Of a stretch of 64,000 nt of DNA, positions 47,092-58,505 are shown piece after piece; within the stretch, counting starts at the first letter, position 1; every line of letters begins with the position of its first letter. The DNA is taken from NCBI GenBank assembly GCA_030490835.1, contig CM059971.1, forward strand, positions 76,340,224 to 76,404,223. The letters are read 5' to 3'. The position numbers and the translations under genes were made by a program. Source of the stretch: Annona cherimola (Eukaryota > Streptophyta > Magnoliopsida > Magnoliales > Annonaceae). The notes beneath the pieces were generated by a model. That model saw only the letters and a list, made by a program, of their open reading frames with translations, ran no database searches and was not told the origin of the DNA.

Positions 47092-47668
47092 AGAAGCAGC
47101 ACCGCCTATTGCCGGATATTTCTAGATGTCACCAGGAAACCTCTACGCAGTTGTAGAGAAATCATGAAAATGCCGGAGCTCTCTAGAAAGTTTTAGAGAA
47201 GAATAGAGAAATCATGAAGGTACCGGAGTTCTCTAGAAAGTTCTAGAGAAGAATAGAGAAATCATGAAGGAACCGGAGTTCTCTAGAAATTTCTAGAGAA
47301 GAAGGGTGTGTAGAATTCTAGAACCTTCCAGACTTCTCTTGAATCCTCTAAGAGCTCCAAGAAGATCAAGACATTTCAGGAGAGTTCTAGGGAATTCCAA
47401 AGAGGAGGTGGGAAGATTCTAGAAAGTGATCCTAACCGTCCACTCAAGGACATGTGGCGAAATCCAGAGAGCTCCAAGGGGAGGAGAGAGCCTATAAAAG
47501 GGGACAACCCTTTCCCATGGACAAGTAGTTTTGTGTGAGTGTGATGAGTGCTTGTTATGTGCATGTGAGTTGGAGTGGGAGCTTATAAAGTGAGAGTGTC
47601 CAAATTATTTTGTGTGTAATATTTTTGTTATAAATAATATTTTATCTTAGAGCATCCATTCTTCAACA
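47089..47668 (+). repeat. 3' LTR of the copia element
   Basis: 580 bases, same length as the 5' LTR and 577/580 identical by direct reading. It carries the same heat-shock-element-like array (one copy changed from AAAGTTC to AAATTTC near 47288) and the same TATA box (47493). It is followed directly by the CGCCT duplication. Confidence 0.95.
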
Positions 47669-48596
47669 CGCCTCTCTCAAATTCGTGGCCCTTCTCTCTT
47701 CCTCTCTCGTCAATCCCTCTTCCCGGACCTTGGGGTGGAATATATTTTTTTTAGGTTGTTTGATGTCGCTCCTGCTGCGCTGCCTTTGGTGGGTCCGTAG
47801 CACTAGCTACACTGGGTGCTATTAAGGACAGTGAGCCTTTAAACATTATTTCGGAAGAAGACATCGCCCCCTCTGAACTCTACTATGATGGTTGTTGCTG
47901 CTATTCCCATCTTTGAGAGATGAATCCAGCAGCAACATTGCCTGTGGGATGGTGGGATTTGGTGGCAGGTACGCATTGGAGAAGAATAGATAATGCGCCT
48001 GCTGGAATGGCCAGATGATATGTTCGAAGCAGTGGGTTTTGTCCTAGCAGCAACTTGCCATTGCTTCTGAAGTTGAATAAGTTGTCAACCAATTGACTAA
48101 TCTCTAGAAATGTAGGACAAGAAAAAAATGTCCACGATTCGCTTAGCAGAAAAAATGCATGTACTTTCCGCATCGACGCCCATGATTGCATGCGCATTTC
48201 TACATTTACATCATTTTTTTCTCTGTTAGCAGCCATGCAAATATCCATGATTTTCTACAAGCTTTGAATGGTACTCCAGATGGGTTAGCCCATGATTTTA
48301 ACAGAGAAAAAATGTCCACGTTCTAGAGAAAAATGTCCATGATTGACTAATCTCCAGATCGTTTAGCAGAAAAAATGTTGCAAGGTCTAACACAGAGAGA
48401 GAGAGATGAGAGGGCTCCGAATAACTTCAACATCTTGCTGTCTTTTCAGTTTTTGTAAAAAATTATAGACTGACGGACTAAAATGTAAAAGTCAGGCGCA
48501 CTTAGCCTGTGCGCACGAGATCAGCTCTCAATAAATAAAGAAATCAATTAATAAATTTATAAACAAAAATTAATATAAAATAAATAAATAAATTTA

Positions 48597-48846
48597 AGGC
48601 GATAAAACTTTTAGTGAAAAGTTTTGAAAAGTAAAATCTGTAAAAGGATATGATATAATATGGACAATAAATGAGGAGTAAAGAGAATAAAATTAAAATA
48701 AATAGGTTAATTGTATAAGTGGTTGTATACAAATGATTAAAAAAGTAGAATAGTTATATAAAAAAATTTAAAAAATTAAAAAATAAAATAGTTATAGAAA
48801 ATAAAAATTTTTAGCATGACGCTTTTTTTCATTGTCAAATACACCC
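48597..48846. mobile_element. Tourist-type MITE, left end truncated
   Basis: Ends TGTCAAATACACCC followed by TTA (48847-48849). The interior has AATGAGGAGTAAAGAGAATA and related phrases. The GGGTGTGTTTGG start is absent. Confidence 0.55.
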
Positions 48847-49194
48847 TTAGATAAATCAATTAATGTAAAATAAATAAATAAATATGAAAAGAAATAAATA
48901 AAGGTAAAATAAATGGTTGAAAATAAATAAATAAATTTATAAAAATTATCGAAAATAATATTTGTTTATTTAAATTCATTTATTTATTTCTAATAAAATT
49001 TTCATGGCTTAATTTTCAAATAAGCATCACCTACGGCAAGGGTACCGTTGTGATTTCATCACTTGATAATTCACATAGGCATTAGCTTCTAATTTCATCA
49101 TTTATTAATTTGCGTTGATGTTAACGTAGGAAAATTCCTAACAGAAAAGATAGCACACGTACCCATTTTATACATGTCACCCTAATATATATGT

Positions 49195-49482
49195 CAATGG
49201 CCGGTCGAAAATGGAATCGCGTGGGACGCTTCCCGGACGAGCCCGAAGCCCGTCCGCTGCTGCTGCGGCTTCCCTCTCTTCGCGCACCGCATTTCTCTAC
49301 GTCTTCGCCTACGGCCTACCAACTCCGTCCGCACCCGCGGCCCTCCCCTGCCGCCGGCAACGCTGCTGACGTTTGTCTTTCCTCCAGCAACTCCGGCGAC
49401 ACAACCCGCCAGCCTCTACTCCCCTCTGATCCAGCAAAATCGACTTGTTGTTGCTGCTCCGGCATCGGATCTCCTTTCTGAG
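49195..49482 (+). promoter_or_regulatory. SEC22: Probable 5'UTR exon of SEC22
   Basis: A GC-rich island with CT-rich and CCG-rich stretches, typical of a plant 5'UTR, ends in CTTTCTGAG/GTCAATT, a usable splice donor at 49482. The next supported exon begins at or just before the SEC22 ATG (53038), preceded by AATAATAAAG, so a 5'UTR intron of about 3.5 kb would result. The open frame at 49191-49481 (96 codons) is low-complexity and has no family features; I read it as UTR. A separate small gene cannot be excluded. Confidence 0.4.
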
Positions 49483-51243
49483 GTCAATTCCTCTCTCCTA
49501 ATTCCTTTGTGTGCAGGGTTTTGGTGGAGATCTGGTGTGCAGATCTCTGTATCCTCTTGAAGAATCGAGGCCTTTGGATCTGCTCCCATTTGCATACTCT
49601 TCCTGAAATTTCCTCGTCTGTATTCTGTTTATGTAACCTACAAACAAAGTATCCGGAAAACAATTATCTGCATACGTTTTCGACCCCAATTTGGCCTTTA
49701 ATTTATTATTGTTATCCTTATATTTTTTTTAAAATTTCGGATTTAACTATGTTTCGTTCAGAGTCGCTTCAATGGAGGAGATTGTCATCACAACTCCAAG
49801 AGGGTTTACTAAAAAATCCTCTGACTTATATTTTTATTTTTCAAAATTTCTTAACTTGAATTGCTTCCTTAAGTGCTGATGTTGCCCCCATTCTCTCTCT
49901 CTCTCAACGCCACCATTTTTGGATTCTTCTTTCTTCTGCACAGAATAGCAGTCTTTAGGATTCTTATCTGCTCTTAAAGGTGGGTGCCCTGGATGTAAAT
50001 TGTTTTTTGTCCAATTGAAGCCCAAACAAGCATGCTACAATGAAACTTCTGAAGAATTTGAGTGGTAGTAAAAAATTCTGTGCTTGGGAATGTGGAAAAG
50101 AGGATGGAGAAGTTTTTCACCATTAGTGATTAAGATCCAAATCCTTGAATGTGTAAAAAATAACTTCATTTACCGCTTGCTTGTGTCTTTTAGGCTGTAC
50201 AGATCAGGTAGATATGGTTTTTGTCCTTTCTAATGCATTGCAATGCAATTATGCAAAACTTTAGATGTTTGTTGAGTAAGTTCATTGAATTATCATCATC
50301 GAGTATAATCACAACCGTCAATATTCTGCTGTTCTAGTTAAAATATTACTTAAGATAATTTTGATCAAATTGAAAAAAAAAAAATTACAGGTGCCACTTA
50401 TCAGTTGGAATCTGCATTCAGTTCTTGTTTTGTTTTTGTTTTTGTTTTTGGAAATGGATGCTAGATGTCATGGGGAACTTATAGACCATCCAAGGTTCTT
50501 AGGGCCTGTTAGGCTCTGCGACAAGGCTATGACTTTTCTGTTGGATAATGCTATCTAAGCATTGTGCAAAAGCTAGACTTAAATTCTGTTAAGAGCTAAA
50601 ATAGCTTTCCTATGCAAAAGCCTGAAAAAGACAGTCCTGGCCAAACTGGATTCAATTTGCTTGCTTATCTTCTTGAAATTAGTGTAGGTTAACCTTTTGT
50701 AGGATAAGTCATGATAATTCAAAAATTTATGATAAACTGATAAATACGGCCAACAAATCTTTAATGCCTCTTACTTTTTTATTGGTTCATTTTATCACCA
50801 ATTTTTTCAACAGGTAACAATCTAATGCAACCGATGGACAGTTTTGTTGGAACCAGTTGCTTTTTATAATATATACTTTTTAGTATTTAAGGAATATATT
50901 CTTTTTGCATCTAAGGCATTTATTTTATTCATCCATACTCTATGTATTCAGCTATGATGCCAAAAATCACTTGGATCAGAAACTTATGTTGTCGTCATCA
51001 TCATCATCATAAGTCATTTACACACATGTTAGGTAAGTTGATTGGAAAACTTATATACACATGAATATGTAGCTATTAAATTTTGCAATGTAAATAAGTT
51101 TCTAAACAAAGTGATTTTTGACATTATAAAAAGACTAATACATATAGGAGGGTTGATCCCCTACGACGCCATCTATCATAGTTATTTATTTATTTATTTT
51201 TATAAACATGTTAATTTAGGTGCATTTGCTTTACGGGGATGCT

Positions 51244-51745
51244 CCTATGAAATCTTCTTTCTATGTAACCCCCTTCATTTTTAATATCTAGATAGTTGAT
51301 AAAAAATCTACTCCATCTATTATGTTTAGCATCACTTATATTATCGTGGAAACTCTTTCATTTGTCTAATATTACCATATATGAGCCCTATCTGCGAACA
51401 TATAAAATCAACGTTATAAAATAATTTAATTCTAAATATCAATTTTTAAGTAGTATTTTTAACATCTAAGTCATCTAAAATATCGCTACTATGTGGATAA
51501 ATAGTTCTGTAAAGTACTACTATATTCCGATACATATGTTAATGGATCTAAGCACTTTCTCTAATTTACACATGAATGTACCTATTTTGAAGCAAATGTG
51601 GCGTATTCACATATTGGACTTAGATGAAATTTGGCTTTCTAGCTAAATAAATGATGTTAAATACAATGAATGAATTAAATTTTTTGTCAAACATCAGAAA
51701 CTTAAAATTTGAGGGCATTACATGGAATCGCTTCTATGTAACCTG
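51244..51745. mobile_element. MITE of the TATGTAA-end family, copy 2
   Basis: Lies in the probable SEC22 5'UTR intron. Left end CTTTCTATGTAACCCCCTTC (51258), right end GGCATTACATGGAATCGC (51714), roughly inverted. The interior is colinear with 6235-6655. A (TTAT)n run precedes it near 51182. Confidence 0.5.
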
Positions 51746-51850
51746 GTTACATAGAAGTAGGCCTGTTTGATCTATAATCTAAGTTTTATCATTTTTGGAT
51801 ATATTTATATATTTTTTAATTTTTAAACATAGGGTTTTTGTGGTAATTTT

Positions 51851-52432
51851 CCAGAACTAAAAAAAAATACAAAAATATGATTTGTGGCCGGCTGAAGTGG
51901 CTGCATATGATCAGCCCACTAAATGGTTTAAATGTCGAAAGAATATTTTAAAATATAAAAAGAAATTAGATGTGCTGGTTGCATCAGATCGATACCCATT
52001 GATAATATTGGTGATAACATGAACACTGCTAAAATTTCCCCCAAAATAGTCTAATATAAATTAAATCTCTGATTCATTTAATAAACAAGGGGAAAAATGA
52101 TAAAGCCCTTACGAAATTCCTGATCATTTTCCAGAACTAAAAAAAATATAAAAATATGATTTGTGGCTGGCCGAAGTGGCCTCACATGATCGGCCCACGA
52201 CATATAGATGAGTACTATAAATGGTTTAAATGTCAAAAGAATATTTTAAAATATAAAAGAAATTAGATGCACTGGTTGCATCAGATCGGTATCCATTGAT
52301 AATGTTGGTGATAAAATGAACACTCCTAAAATTTTCCCCAAAATAGTCTAATATAAATTAACTCTCTGATTCATTTAATAAACAAAGGGAAAAATGATAA
52401 AGCCCTTATGAAACTCCTGACCATTTGACTTG
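51851..52432. repeat. Direct tandem duplication, two units of about 280-300 bp
   Basis: CCAGAACTAAAAAAA begins at 51851 and again at 52131. Both units carry GATTTGTGGCYGGCYGAAGTGG, GGTTGCATCAGATCG, CCCAAAATAGTCTAATATAA and GGAAAAATGATAAAGCCCTT in the same order, with scattered substitutions and one extra stretch (GACATATAGATGAGTACTAT) in unit 2. Lies in the SEC22 5'UTR intron. Confidence 0.85.
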
Positions 52433-53037
52433 TAATGGTCAATTTTTTTTTCGTTATTCCTTCTTTTCTTGTGTTGTTGTGGTAATATAGGGCATGGATA
52501 TTGGATCATCAGATATTAAAACAGACCACTGATTTTGGTGGGTCCTGCCTTACATGTACCCCTAATGCTACAAGACAAGACTGTTCATTTCTGGGGATTG
52601 TTTTTCAAAAGCAAATAAATGGCAAAAAATAGCAATTCAGCGGGAGAAGTTTAATGTAGACTGTTTATTCAGTAGGTCTGGCAAAAAATAAAAATAAAAA
52701 AATTCAGGCTGTAATGTCAGTCCATTTTGTGCTTGGTAATCCATTGCATTTTTGCCAGTCCTCAAATGTTTTATATAATTGTGCAACATGGATCTAACAG
52801 AAATGATTGGACTAGAGAAAGCAGTGGTTGGTTGTAGCGCATCTGCATGAAAATGAGGCAGTTGCTTGATCATACAAAATAGGCTCGATAGTTACTATTG
52901 GTGGAGTATCTTTACCTTTCTGTTGATCCTAGCCACAACTCAATTATGGACATTAAATCAGATTCTTTCTTATTCAGATTCCAGTAGTGAGGCAATCATA
53001 TTCTACCAACTCTTGATAAAGCTAGACAATAATAAAG

Positions 53038-55473
53038 ATGGTGAAGCTGACAATGATAGCTCGGGTTACTGATGGTCTTCCCTTAGCTGAAGGATTGGAT
53101 GACGGCCGAGATCAGAAGGATGCTGAATTCTACAAGCAGCAGGCTAAAACTTTATTCAAGAATCTCTCAAGGGGCCAAAATGAGCCATCAAGAATGTCAA
53201 TTGAAACCGGTCCCTATGTCTTCCAGTATCCTTTCTCTGTTCTCTGATTTATATCGTATACAATATTTCCAGTATTCTTGTGGAGTTGTTTTAAATACAT
53301 GATGGACAGATGACCATTAACTAAATGGAGCTATTGCAGCTGTTCATTCCATTTTTATGAAGTTGAGTATGATCCTCGAAGGGGCCAAAATGAGCCATCT
53401 TTTGGAGTATGAATTCATTGTTACCTTGACTTACATTTCCAGCTATATCATTGAAGGTCGTGTCTGTTATTTGACAATGTGTGATCGTTCTTATCCAAAG
53501 AAGCTTGCTTTTCAATACTTAGAAGACCTCAAAAATGAATTCGAGAAAGTGAACGGGACTCAAATAGAAACTGCTGCCAGGCCTTATGCTTTTATCAAAT
53601 TTGGTATTTATCTCTGTTCCTTGGAAGCGTACATTAATATTTACTGCATTGTTATCAGCAGTGCTGATTTTTGTTTGTTTGTTGAAAGATACATTCATAC
53701 AAAAGACCAAGAAACTATACCAGGACACCCATACTCAGAGAAATCTTGCAAAGTTAAATGATGAGCTTTATGAAGTCCACCAGATCATGACTCGCAATAT
53801 ACAAGAAGTGCTTGGTGTTGGTGAAAAATTGGACCGTAAGTTCATTTGTATAGGCATATTCAATTTTTTTTTCCCCTGAATTTGACATTTCGAGTGATTC
53901 ATTGATTGAAAGTTGATCTAGGAGTGTTTTGCCTGCATGAAATTAATGTCCTGTCAAAATCACATCTTTGTTTACATAATTTTCTGAACCAAAAATTCAT
54001 GTGGATTTCTTACTATTATCTAGAAAACCCCCTTAATTATTTTAATAATTGATCAGATGTTGCATCAATCATTCTTATGCTTTTGTTTTAGCTTTTATGA
54101 GCTTCAGCAAATACTCAAAACTTCTCTCCATAAATAAACTGTAAGCGTCTTCAGTGCCTGGAGAATGTACAATGGCTTTGCACCTTTTTCCTCTTTGTAT
54201 GTGGGCTGCGTGTGTAATTTTTTATGATTTCAGGAACTCTATTTCCCTTATATGACCATCTATGGCCTCCTGAGATGCAAAATGTATGATGGGCCTATAG
54301 CTGAATTGAAGCTGTTGTCCATTATTGACATAGTTATGATAGGATGATTATTGGATGGAATTTATAGAAGAGAGGTGATCGGGTGTGGCCGGGCGCATGG
54401 GGGCAGCCATGCATCCAGCCAAAAAATCCATTGTTTTAATTTTTTTTTGATTTTTTTAATAAACGTGTAGAGCTAGGTGTATTTAACCTATAAACCAAGT
54501 TTTATCGTTTTTTGATGCTTTTAAGTATTTTTTTTTAATTTTTAAACGTAGTGGCATTTTTTGTAATTTCTGAGTCAGAAAATTACGAAAATGCCACTAT
54601 GTTTAAAAATTAAAAAAAAATACTTAAAAGCATCAAAAAATGGTAAAACTTGGTTTATAGGTTAAATACACAAGCTCTACATGTTTATAAAAAAAAATAT
54701 TTTGGGAGGGTCCCATGGCCGGATGCATGTGCGCCCGGACGCATGGGATCACCCCCTCTTTATAGAATGGATCGTTAAAAGGCTGAATTTAATTGGTCAT
54801 ATATGTAGATTGCATCTTCAACTGGATTAGCATCCAGCCTGGTTGCTTGGATTACATTTATCTTATTTATCTAGTTATTTTGTGCATTTTCTTAAATACA
54901 TTGACGATACTTTTTCTGTTTGTTTTTGCAGAGGTCAGTGAACTCTCTAGCCGACTGACATCTGAATCTCGCATCTATGCTGACAAGGCAAAAGATTTAA
55001 ACCGACAGGTGAGCATGTATTATCATTTATTAGCCTTACTGGTTTCTTCCAGTTTTCTTCAAAATGAAACTCTCTGACAAATGGCCATAGGTGGGAAATC
55101 TTCTTGTAACTGACTGATACTAGACTGGATATGACTTCTCTTGCATGCTTTTTCTGTACTTTATTGCATTTTGTATTGGATTTGATTATTTTTTATCCAA
55201 CACTCTATCATCATCATTGCCGTTATCATAACCTTCTACCAGCCAATTGGGCGAGTTGCATGAATCTTGATATGCCCTTATCCTTGATCATATCCTCTGT
55301 CCTCCATTTGGCCATGTGTCTTCGAGTTGTTCTTGTTGTTGTTATTTTTTCTCCTCTTTTTCTAGCAGACTCTATTCTCATTCTCTTGGGAATTCCTCTT
55401 GTTCTCTCCTGCATCATTAGTTAAGATTGCCTGCAGTTGTTGCATGGTCAAAATCAAAGTATAGACCATAATT

Positions 55474-55521
<48 letters not shown>

Positions 55522-56271
55522 CTCTTGGGAATTCCTCTTGCTCTCCTGCATCATTAGTTAGGATTGCTCACTCTCTCTCTCTCTCTCATTCTTATTCTCT
55601 TGGGAATTCCTCTTGCTCTCCTGCATCATTAGTTAGGATTGCTCACTCTCTCTCTCTCTCTCATTCTTATTCTCTTGGGAATTTCTCTTGCTCTCTCCTG
55701 CATCATTCATGGATGCATATAATTTGAACAGGTCATTTTAAATCTCATCCCAGTAGAGTTAAACCCTGCTTAAGATCTCTTGTCATGTGCATGAGAAAGT
55801 ACAGTTGCAGAGTGGAAGTATGTGAGAGCTGATCAGACCCAGAATCCCTTCGGATGAACAAACTATGCACTTGATGACTCTTGAGTACCTGGGTTTGTCA
55901 TGATCAAAATGTAGCATCCATAATATCTCTTTGAACCAACAAACTACACTGTTGAACATGGGCTTGATATTATAAAGAAATGCATAATCATATATGTTGA
56001 TTTCAGGTGACTTTAAACAAAAGGATTATATCGTAGCCATACTATTTGTATGTAGTGAAAATTTTTAATTTTCTAGATTATGCATAATGGTTTGCAAAGT
56101 GCATGATGCCTGTCATGAGCCAGGGTATTGAGAAAATCCAAAGGATTCATGGTGGTAAGGAATCAACTATATGTTGATGGGCAGAGGTCCCTGGAGAAAC
56201 AGAAATGAAAGGTGGGATGTGTAGTAATGTTTATAATGTTTGGGGACAGCTATATAAGAGGCTTGCATCTG

Positions 56272-56302
<31 letters not shown>

Positions 56303-56444
56303 TGGAATGAATGCTGTGTTTTATTTATGCTATTTGTTCGTCTCGTGGCAACAATTTCAGGCATTGATAAGGAAGTGGGCGCCAGTAGCCATTGTGCTTG
56401 GTGTTGTATTTCTTCTCTTTTGGGTCAGAAAGAAAATTTGGTAA
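53038..56444 (+). CDS. SEC22: SEC22, R-SNARE of the ER-Golgi pathway (complete)
   Basis: Exons 53038-53225, 53443-53603, 53689-53835, 54932-55008 and 56361-56444, all with GT..AG introns, join in frame into 218 residues plus TAA, the same length as Arabidopsis SEC22. Residues 1 to about 120 form the longin domain (MIARVTDGLPLAEGLDD, EGRVCYLTMCDRSYPKKLAF). The SNARE helix runs about 133-193 (HQIMTRNIQEVLGVGEKLD, SSRLTSESRIYADKAKDLNR) with the zero-layer arginine at Arg 173. A C-terminal anchor follows (APVAIVLGVVFLLFWV, about 198-213). SEC22 is the vesicle R-SNARE in ER-Golgi transport and pairs with Q-SNAREs on the partner membrane. Introns 3 and 4 hold a foldback MITE and a minisatellite. 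No key residue is missing. Confidence 0.95.
54370..54758. mobile_element. Foldback MITE with a perfect 9-bp target duplication
   Basis: Flanked by TTTATAGAA on both sides (54361-54369 and 54759-54767, 9/9). Ends GAGAGGTGATC and the inverse of GATCACCCCCTC; CCGGGCGCAT and CATGCATCC also pair. The arms meet near 54580 (AATTTCTGAG / TCAGAAAATT) and pair almost fully through GTGGCATTTTTTGTAATTTC and AACCAAGTTTTATCG. The 9-base duplication points to the Mutator superfamily. Located in the third coding-region intron of SEC22. Confidence 0.85.
55377..55712. repeat. Minisatellite with (CT)n spacers in a SEC22 intron
   Basis: A block TATTCTCTTGGGAATTCCTC, TTGCTCTCCTGCATCATTAG, TTAGGATTGCTCA followed by (CT)n and ATTCT recurs about four times (55377, 55520, 55596, 55669). 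The two middle units are about 76 bases apart and nearly identical. (CT)n runs separate the units, the longest at about 55471-55517. A further (CT)n run sits at 56271-56299. Confidence 0.85.
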
Positions 56445-57015
56445 TATCGACGATGGCTACACATGTTATCTGCATGATCTGATACTGGACTATCATTTTC
56501 AAAAGGGGATCGATAGCATTTGTAGTCTATGGACAAGTCAAAACAGGTCATTTGCCTCTTGACTGAGCACTTTGGCGAATCCCATAACCAATGTTACTTT
56601 TCATATGACAAAATGTCTGATTGAAGTTGATTTCTTGGATGCGAGAAATGTGATGTTACTGCATTCTACAATCACGGCAATGAATCTCAGAGTTCTGTAG
56701 ATTTGCGCAATTCTTTCTAAGTTGAATTTTTAAGAAGACAGTCATGTAGCTTGGTTCTGGTACTTGTTTTTTATAGTAAGATACCTCAAACATGTCAACT
56801 TGTAATGGTTGGTTATGAATTGAGAGAATTTCACCTATATGATCAATTTATGTGTTGGATGTAATCAGCAAGAAAAAAGTTAAAGACTTTTTTTTTTTTT
56901 TTTTTAATGAAGAAGAAAATAGCTTACGCTTGTATTAAAGCTCTTTGTTGAAATAGACTTTAGTGGACAATTTGATAGGTAGCTATCACCTTAGCATGCA
57001 CATGACCTCTATATT
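56445..57015. other. SEC22 3' region and intergenic DNA
   Basis: Probably holds the SEC22 3'UTR. A T-run lies near 56888. No further gene is visible. Confidence 0.5.
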
Positions 57016-57588
57016 TAGGGGTATTAATGGTCACGGTTAATCCGTCAATCCGGTCGTTCAACTCATTTATAAATGGGTTATGATTCGCCAACTCATTCAA
57101 TCATTTAATTAAATAAACAGATCAGGGTTGAAATTTTATAATCTATCAACTTTTTAGCAACCTGTTTAACCTATTTAATCTGTTCAATCGGTTTAATTCG
57201 TTTAACTTATTAAAGTCTAATATATATGTGTACTTCTTTTGTTTATTTTTTCTTTTCGAGTCTTTCTTCAACCACTTAGTTTTTATTTTTTCACTATTGA
57301 TTTTTCTATTATCGTCCTATTTTCATTTTCTTTCTTTTGTGCTAAAAACACTTTCGCTTCTTCTCGTGAGATTATATCTGCTAGAGTTTAACACTTCAAA
57401 TTGTTTGTTGTACAATTCGTTAATAATCCGCCAATTCATTTATTAAATGAGTTGTAAATGAATTAGGTTGAAATATTTTAATGAGTTAAAATTATGATTA
57501 GATTTCGACCCATGAAAATGGATCCATTAACAACCCATGAAAATGGATCCATTAACAACCCATGAAAATCGATCCATTAACGCCCCTC
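57016..57588. mobile_element. Non-autonomous hAT-type element, copy 2
   Basis: Starts TAGGGGTATTAATGGTCACG and ends CCATTAACGCCCCTC, with the same subterminal phrases as 8694-9274 (TCATTTATAAATGGGTTATG, GTTGAAATTTTA). A 25-base unit (CCATGAAAATGGATCCATTA and following) is repeated three times at its right end (57511-57585). The flanking 8-mers do not match convincingly. The open frame at 57228-57446 inside it is not a gene. Confidence 0.55.
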
Positions 57589-57757
57589 TGAAATTGTATC
57601 TAAGCCAAAATGAGGTAAAAGAAAAGTCATTCAACTAAAGGCTAGAAAGTGTCATTGTCTTCATTATTAATTCTTTTTTGGAAGTTGATTAGGTGTACTT
57701 GGGTGTACTTAGCTTTGGTGTACTCGGGTGCAAATATTTATTTTTTAAAATTCTTAA

Positions 57758-58196
57758 AGATAATTGCATATATACCCACCTAGTTTGAGGCTAACTGCAG
57801 ATTTATCCACGTAATTTCAAGAATTGCATATTACTCCCACATAGTTTCACAAAAATTACGTATTATCGTCACGTTGTTATCTGTCGTTAATATCTAATGT
57901 TATATTTTGAAAAATAACGAAAATGCCCTCATTTGTATAAATAGTTTCATGGGGGTAATATATAATTTTGGTGAAACTATATGGAAGTGATATGCAATTC
58001 GTGAAACTACAGATGATGACATTTTTGTCATTTTTTTAAAATATAATGTTAGATATTAACAATCAGTAACGACGTGAGGTTAATACGCAATTTTGGTGAA
58101 ACTATGCGGGAGTAACATGCGATTCGTGAAACTATGTAGATATATCTGCAATTAGCATCAAACTATGTGTGTATATATGCAAATTATCCTTTTGTC
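57758..58196. repeat. Inverted-repeat MITE, AAATATACCCAC family, copy 3
   Basis: TTGCATATATACCCACCTAG (57762) pairs with the inverse of CTATGTGTGTATATATGCAA (58164). Inner segments pair too (TAGTTTCACAAAAATTACG with GCAATTTTGGTGAAACTA; TCGTTAATATCTAATG with its inverse). Confidence 0.6.
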
Positions 58197-58199
58197 AAA

Positions 58200-58505
58200 A
58201 TTTTTTTTTGCACAACTATTAATCTAAGTATATTTAATATACGTATCAATTTTTACCAAATTTGGGTGTTTTTAGATTTTTTTTTGGATTTTTAAAAATC
58301 AGTTGTATTTTAGTAATTTTAAATTACTAAAAATACCACTGATTTTTAAATATCCAAAAAAGTCTAAAAATATTCAAAATTAGTAAAAATTGATACACAT
58401 GTTAAATACTGTTAGATTAATAATTTTATTAAAAAAAATTTTAAAAATAAAAAATGAGTTAAATATACTCGGATCCACTAAAGCAAAGTGCACCCAAGTG
58501 CGTTT
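58200..58505. repeat. Foldback element of the shared-core family
   Basis: Arms pair around a centre near 58325 (CAGTTGTATTTTAGTAATTT against its inverse; TTTTAGATTTTTTTTTGGAT against its inverse). The outer phrases TGTACTTGGGTGTACTTAG (57694) and GTGCACCCAAGTGCG (58487) are also partly inverted. Lies between SEC22 and the receptor kinase. Confidence 0.5.

Larger units (their letters stand above)
42656..47673 (+). mobile_element. Young Ty1/copia retrotransposon with full LTRs
   Basis: Two 580-base LTRs (42661-43240 and 47089-47668) enclose a 3.85 kb interior, flanked by the 5-base duplication CGCCT (42656-42660 and 47669-47673). The LTRs differ at 3 positions of 580. After the 5' LTR the primer binding site TGGTATCAAAGCC (43243-43255) fits initiator-Met tRNA with one mismatch. 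A purine-rich tract (GCTGAGGGGGAGAA) precedes the 3' LTR. Domain order is gag, zinc knuckle, protease, GAG-pre-integrase, integrase start, reverse transcriptase, RNase H, as in Ty1/copia. The integrase core is missing and the coding sequence has two frame breaks, so this copy is not self-sufficient. Confidence 0.95.
42315..48529. mobile_element. Older TIR element (GAGAGCTGAT ends) hosting the copia insertion
   Basis: GAGAGCTGAT at 42315-42324 and ATCAGCTCTC at 48520-48529 are inverted 10-base termini. The 9-base flanks ATAAAATAA and AATAAATAA agree at 7 of 9 positions, compatible with a Mutator-like element, although they are AT-only. Without the copia insertion the element would be about 1.2 kb. 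Its left part (42330-42655) is GC-rich, with CT-rich runs and several open frames but no recognised domain. CTCTCTCAAAGTCGTGGCCC at 42531 and CTCTCTCAAATTCGTGGCCC at 47672 suggest an internal repeat at the copia target. Confidence 0.45.

Noticed and set aside
47901..48248. 115-codon minus-strand open frame after the copia element
   Set aside because: No family features and it contains repeated GCAGAAAAAATG-type phrases; treated as part of the host TIR element.
49191..49481. 96-codon open frame in the GC-rich island before SEC22
   Set aside because: Pro/Ser/Leu-rich low complexity, followed at once by a splice donor; better read as 5'UTR.
55437..55727. Regularly spaced repeats that superficially resemble a CRISPR array
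   Set aside because: The spacers are (CT)n and the unit is a minisatellite inside a plant intron.
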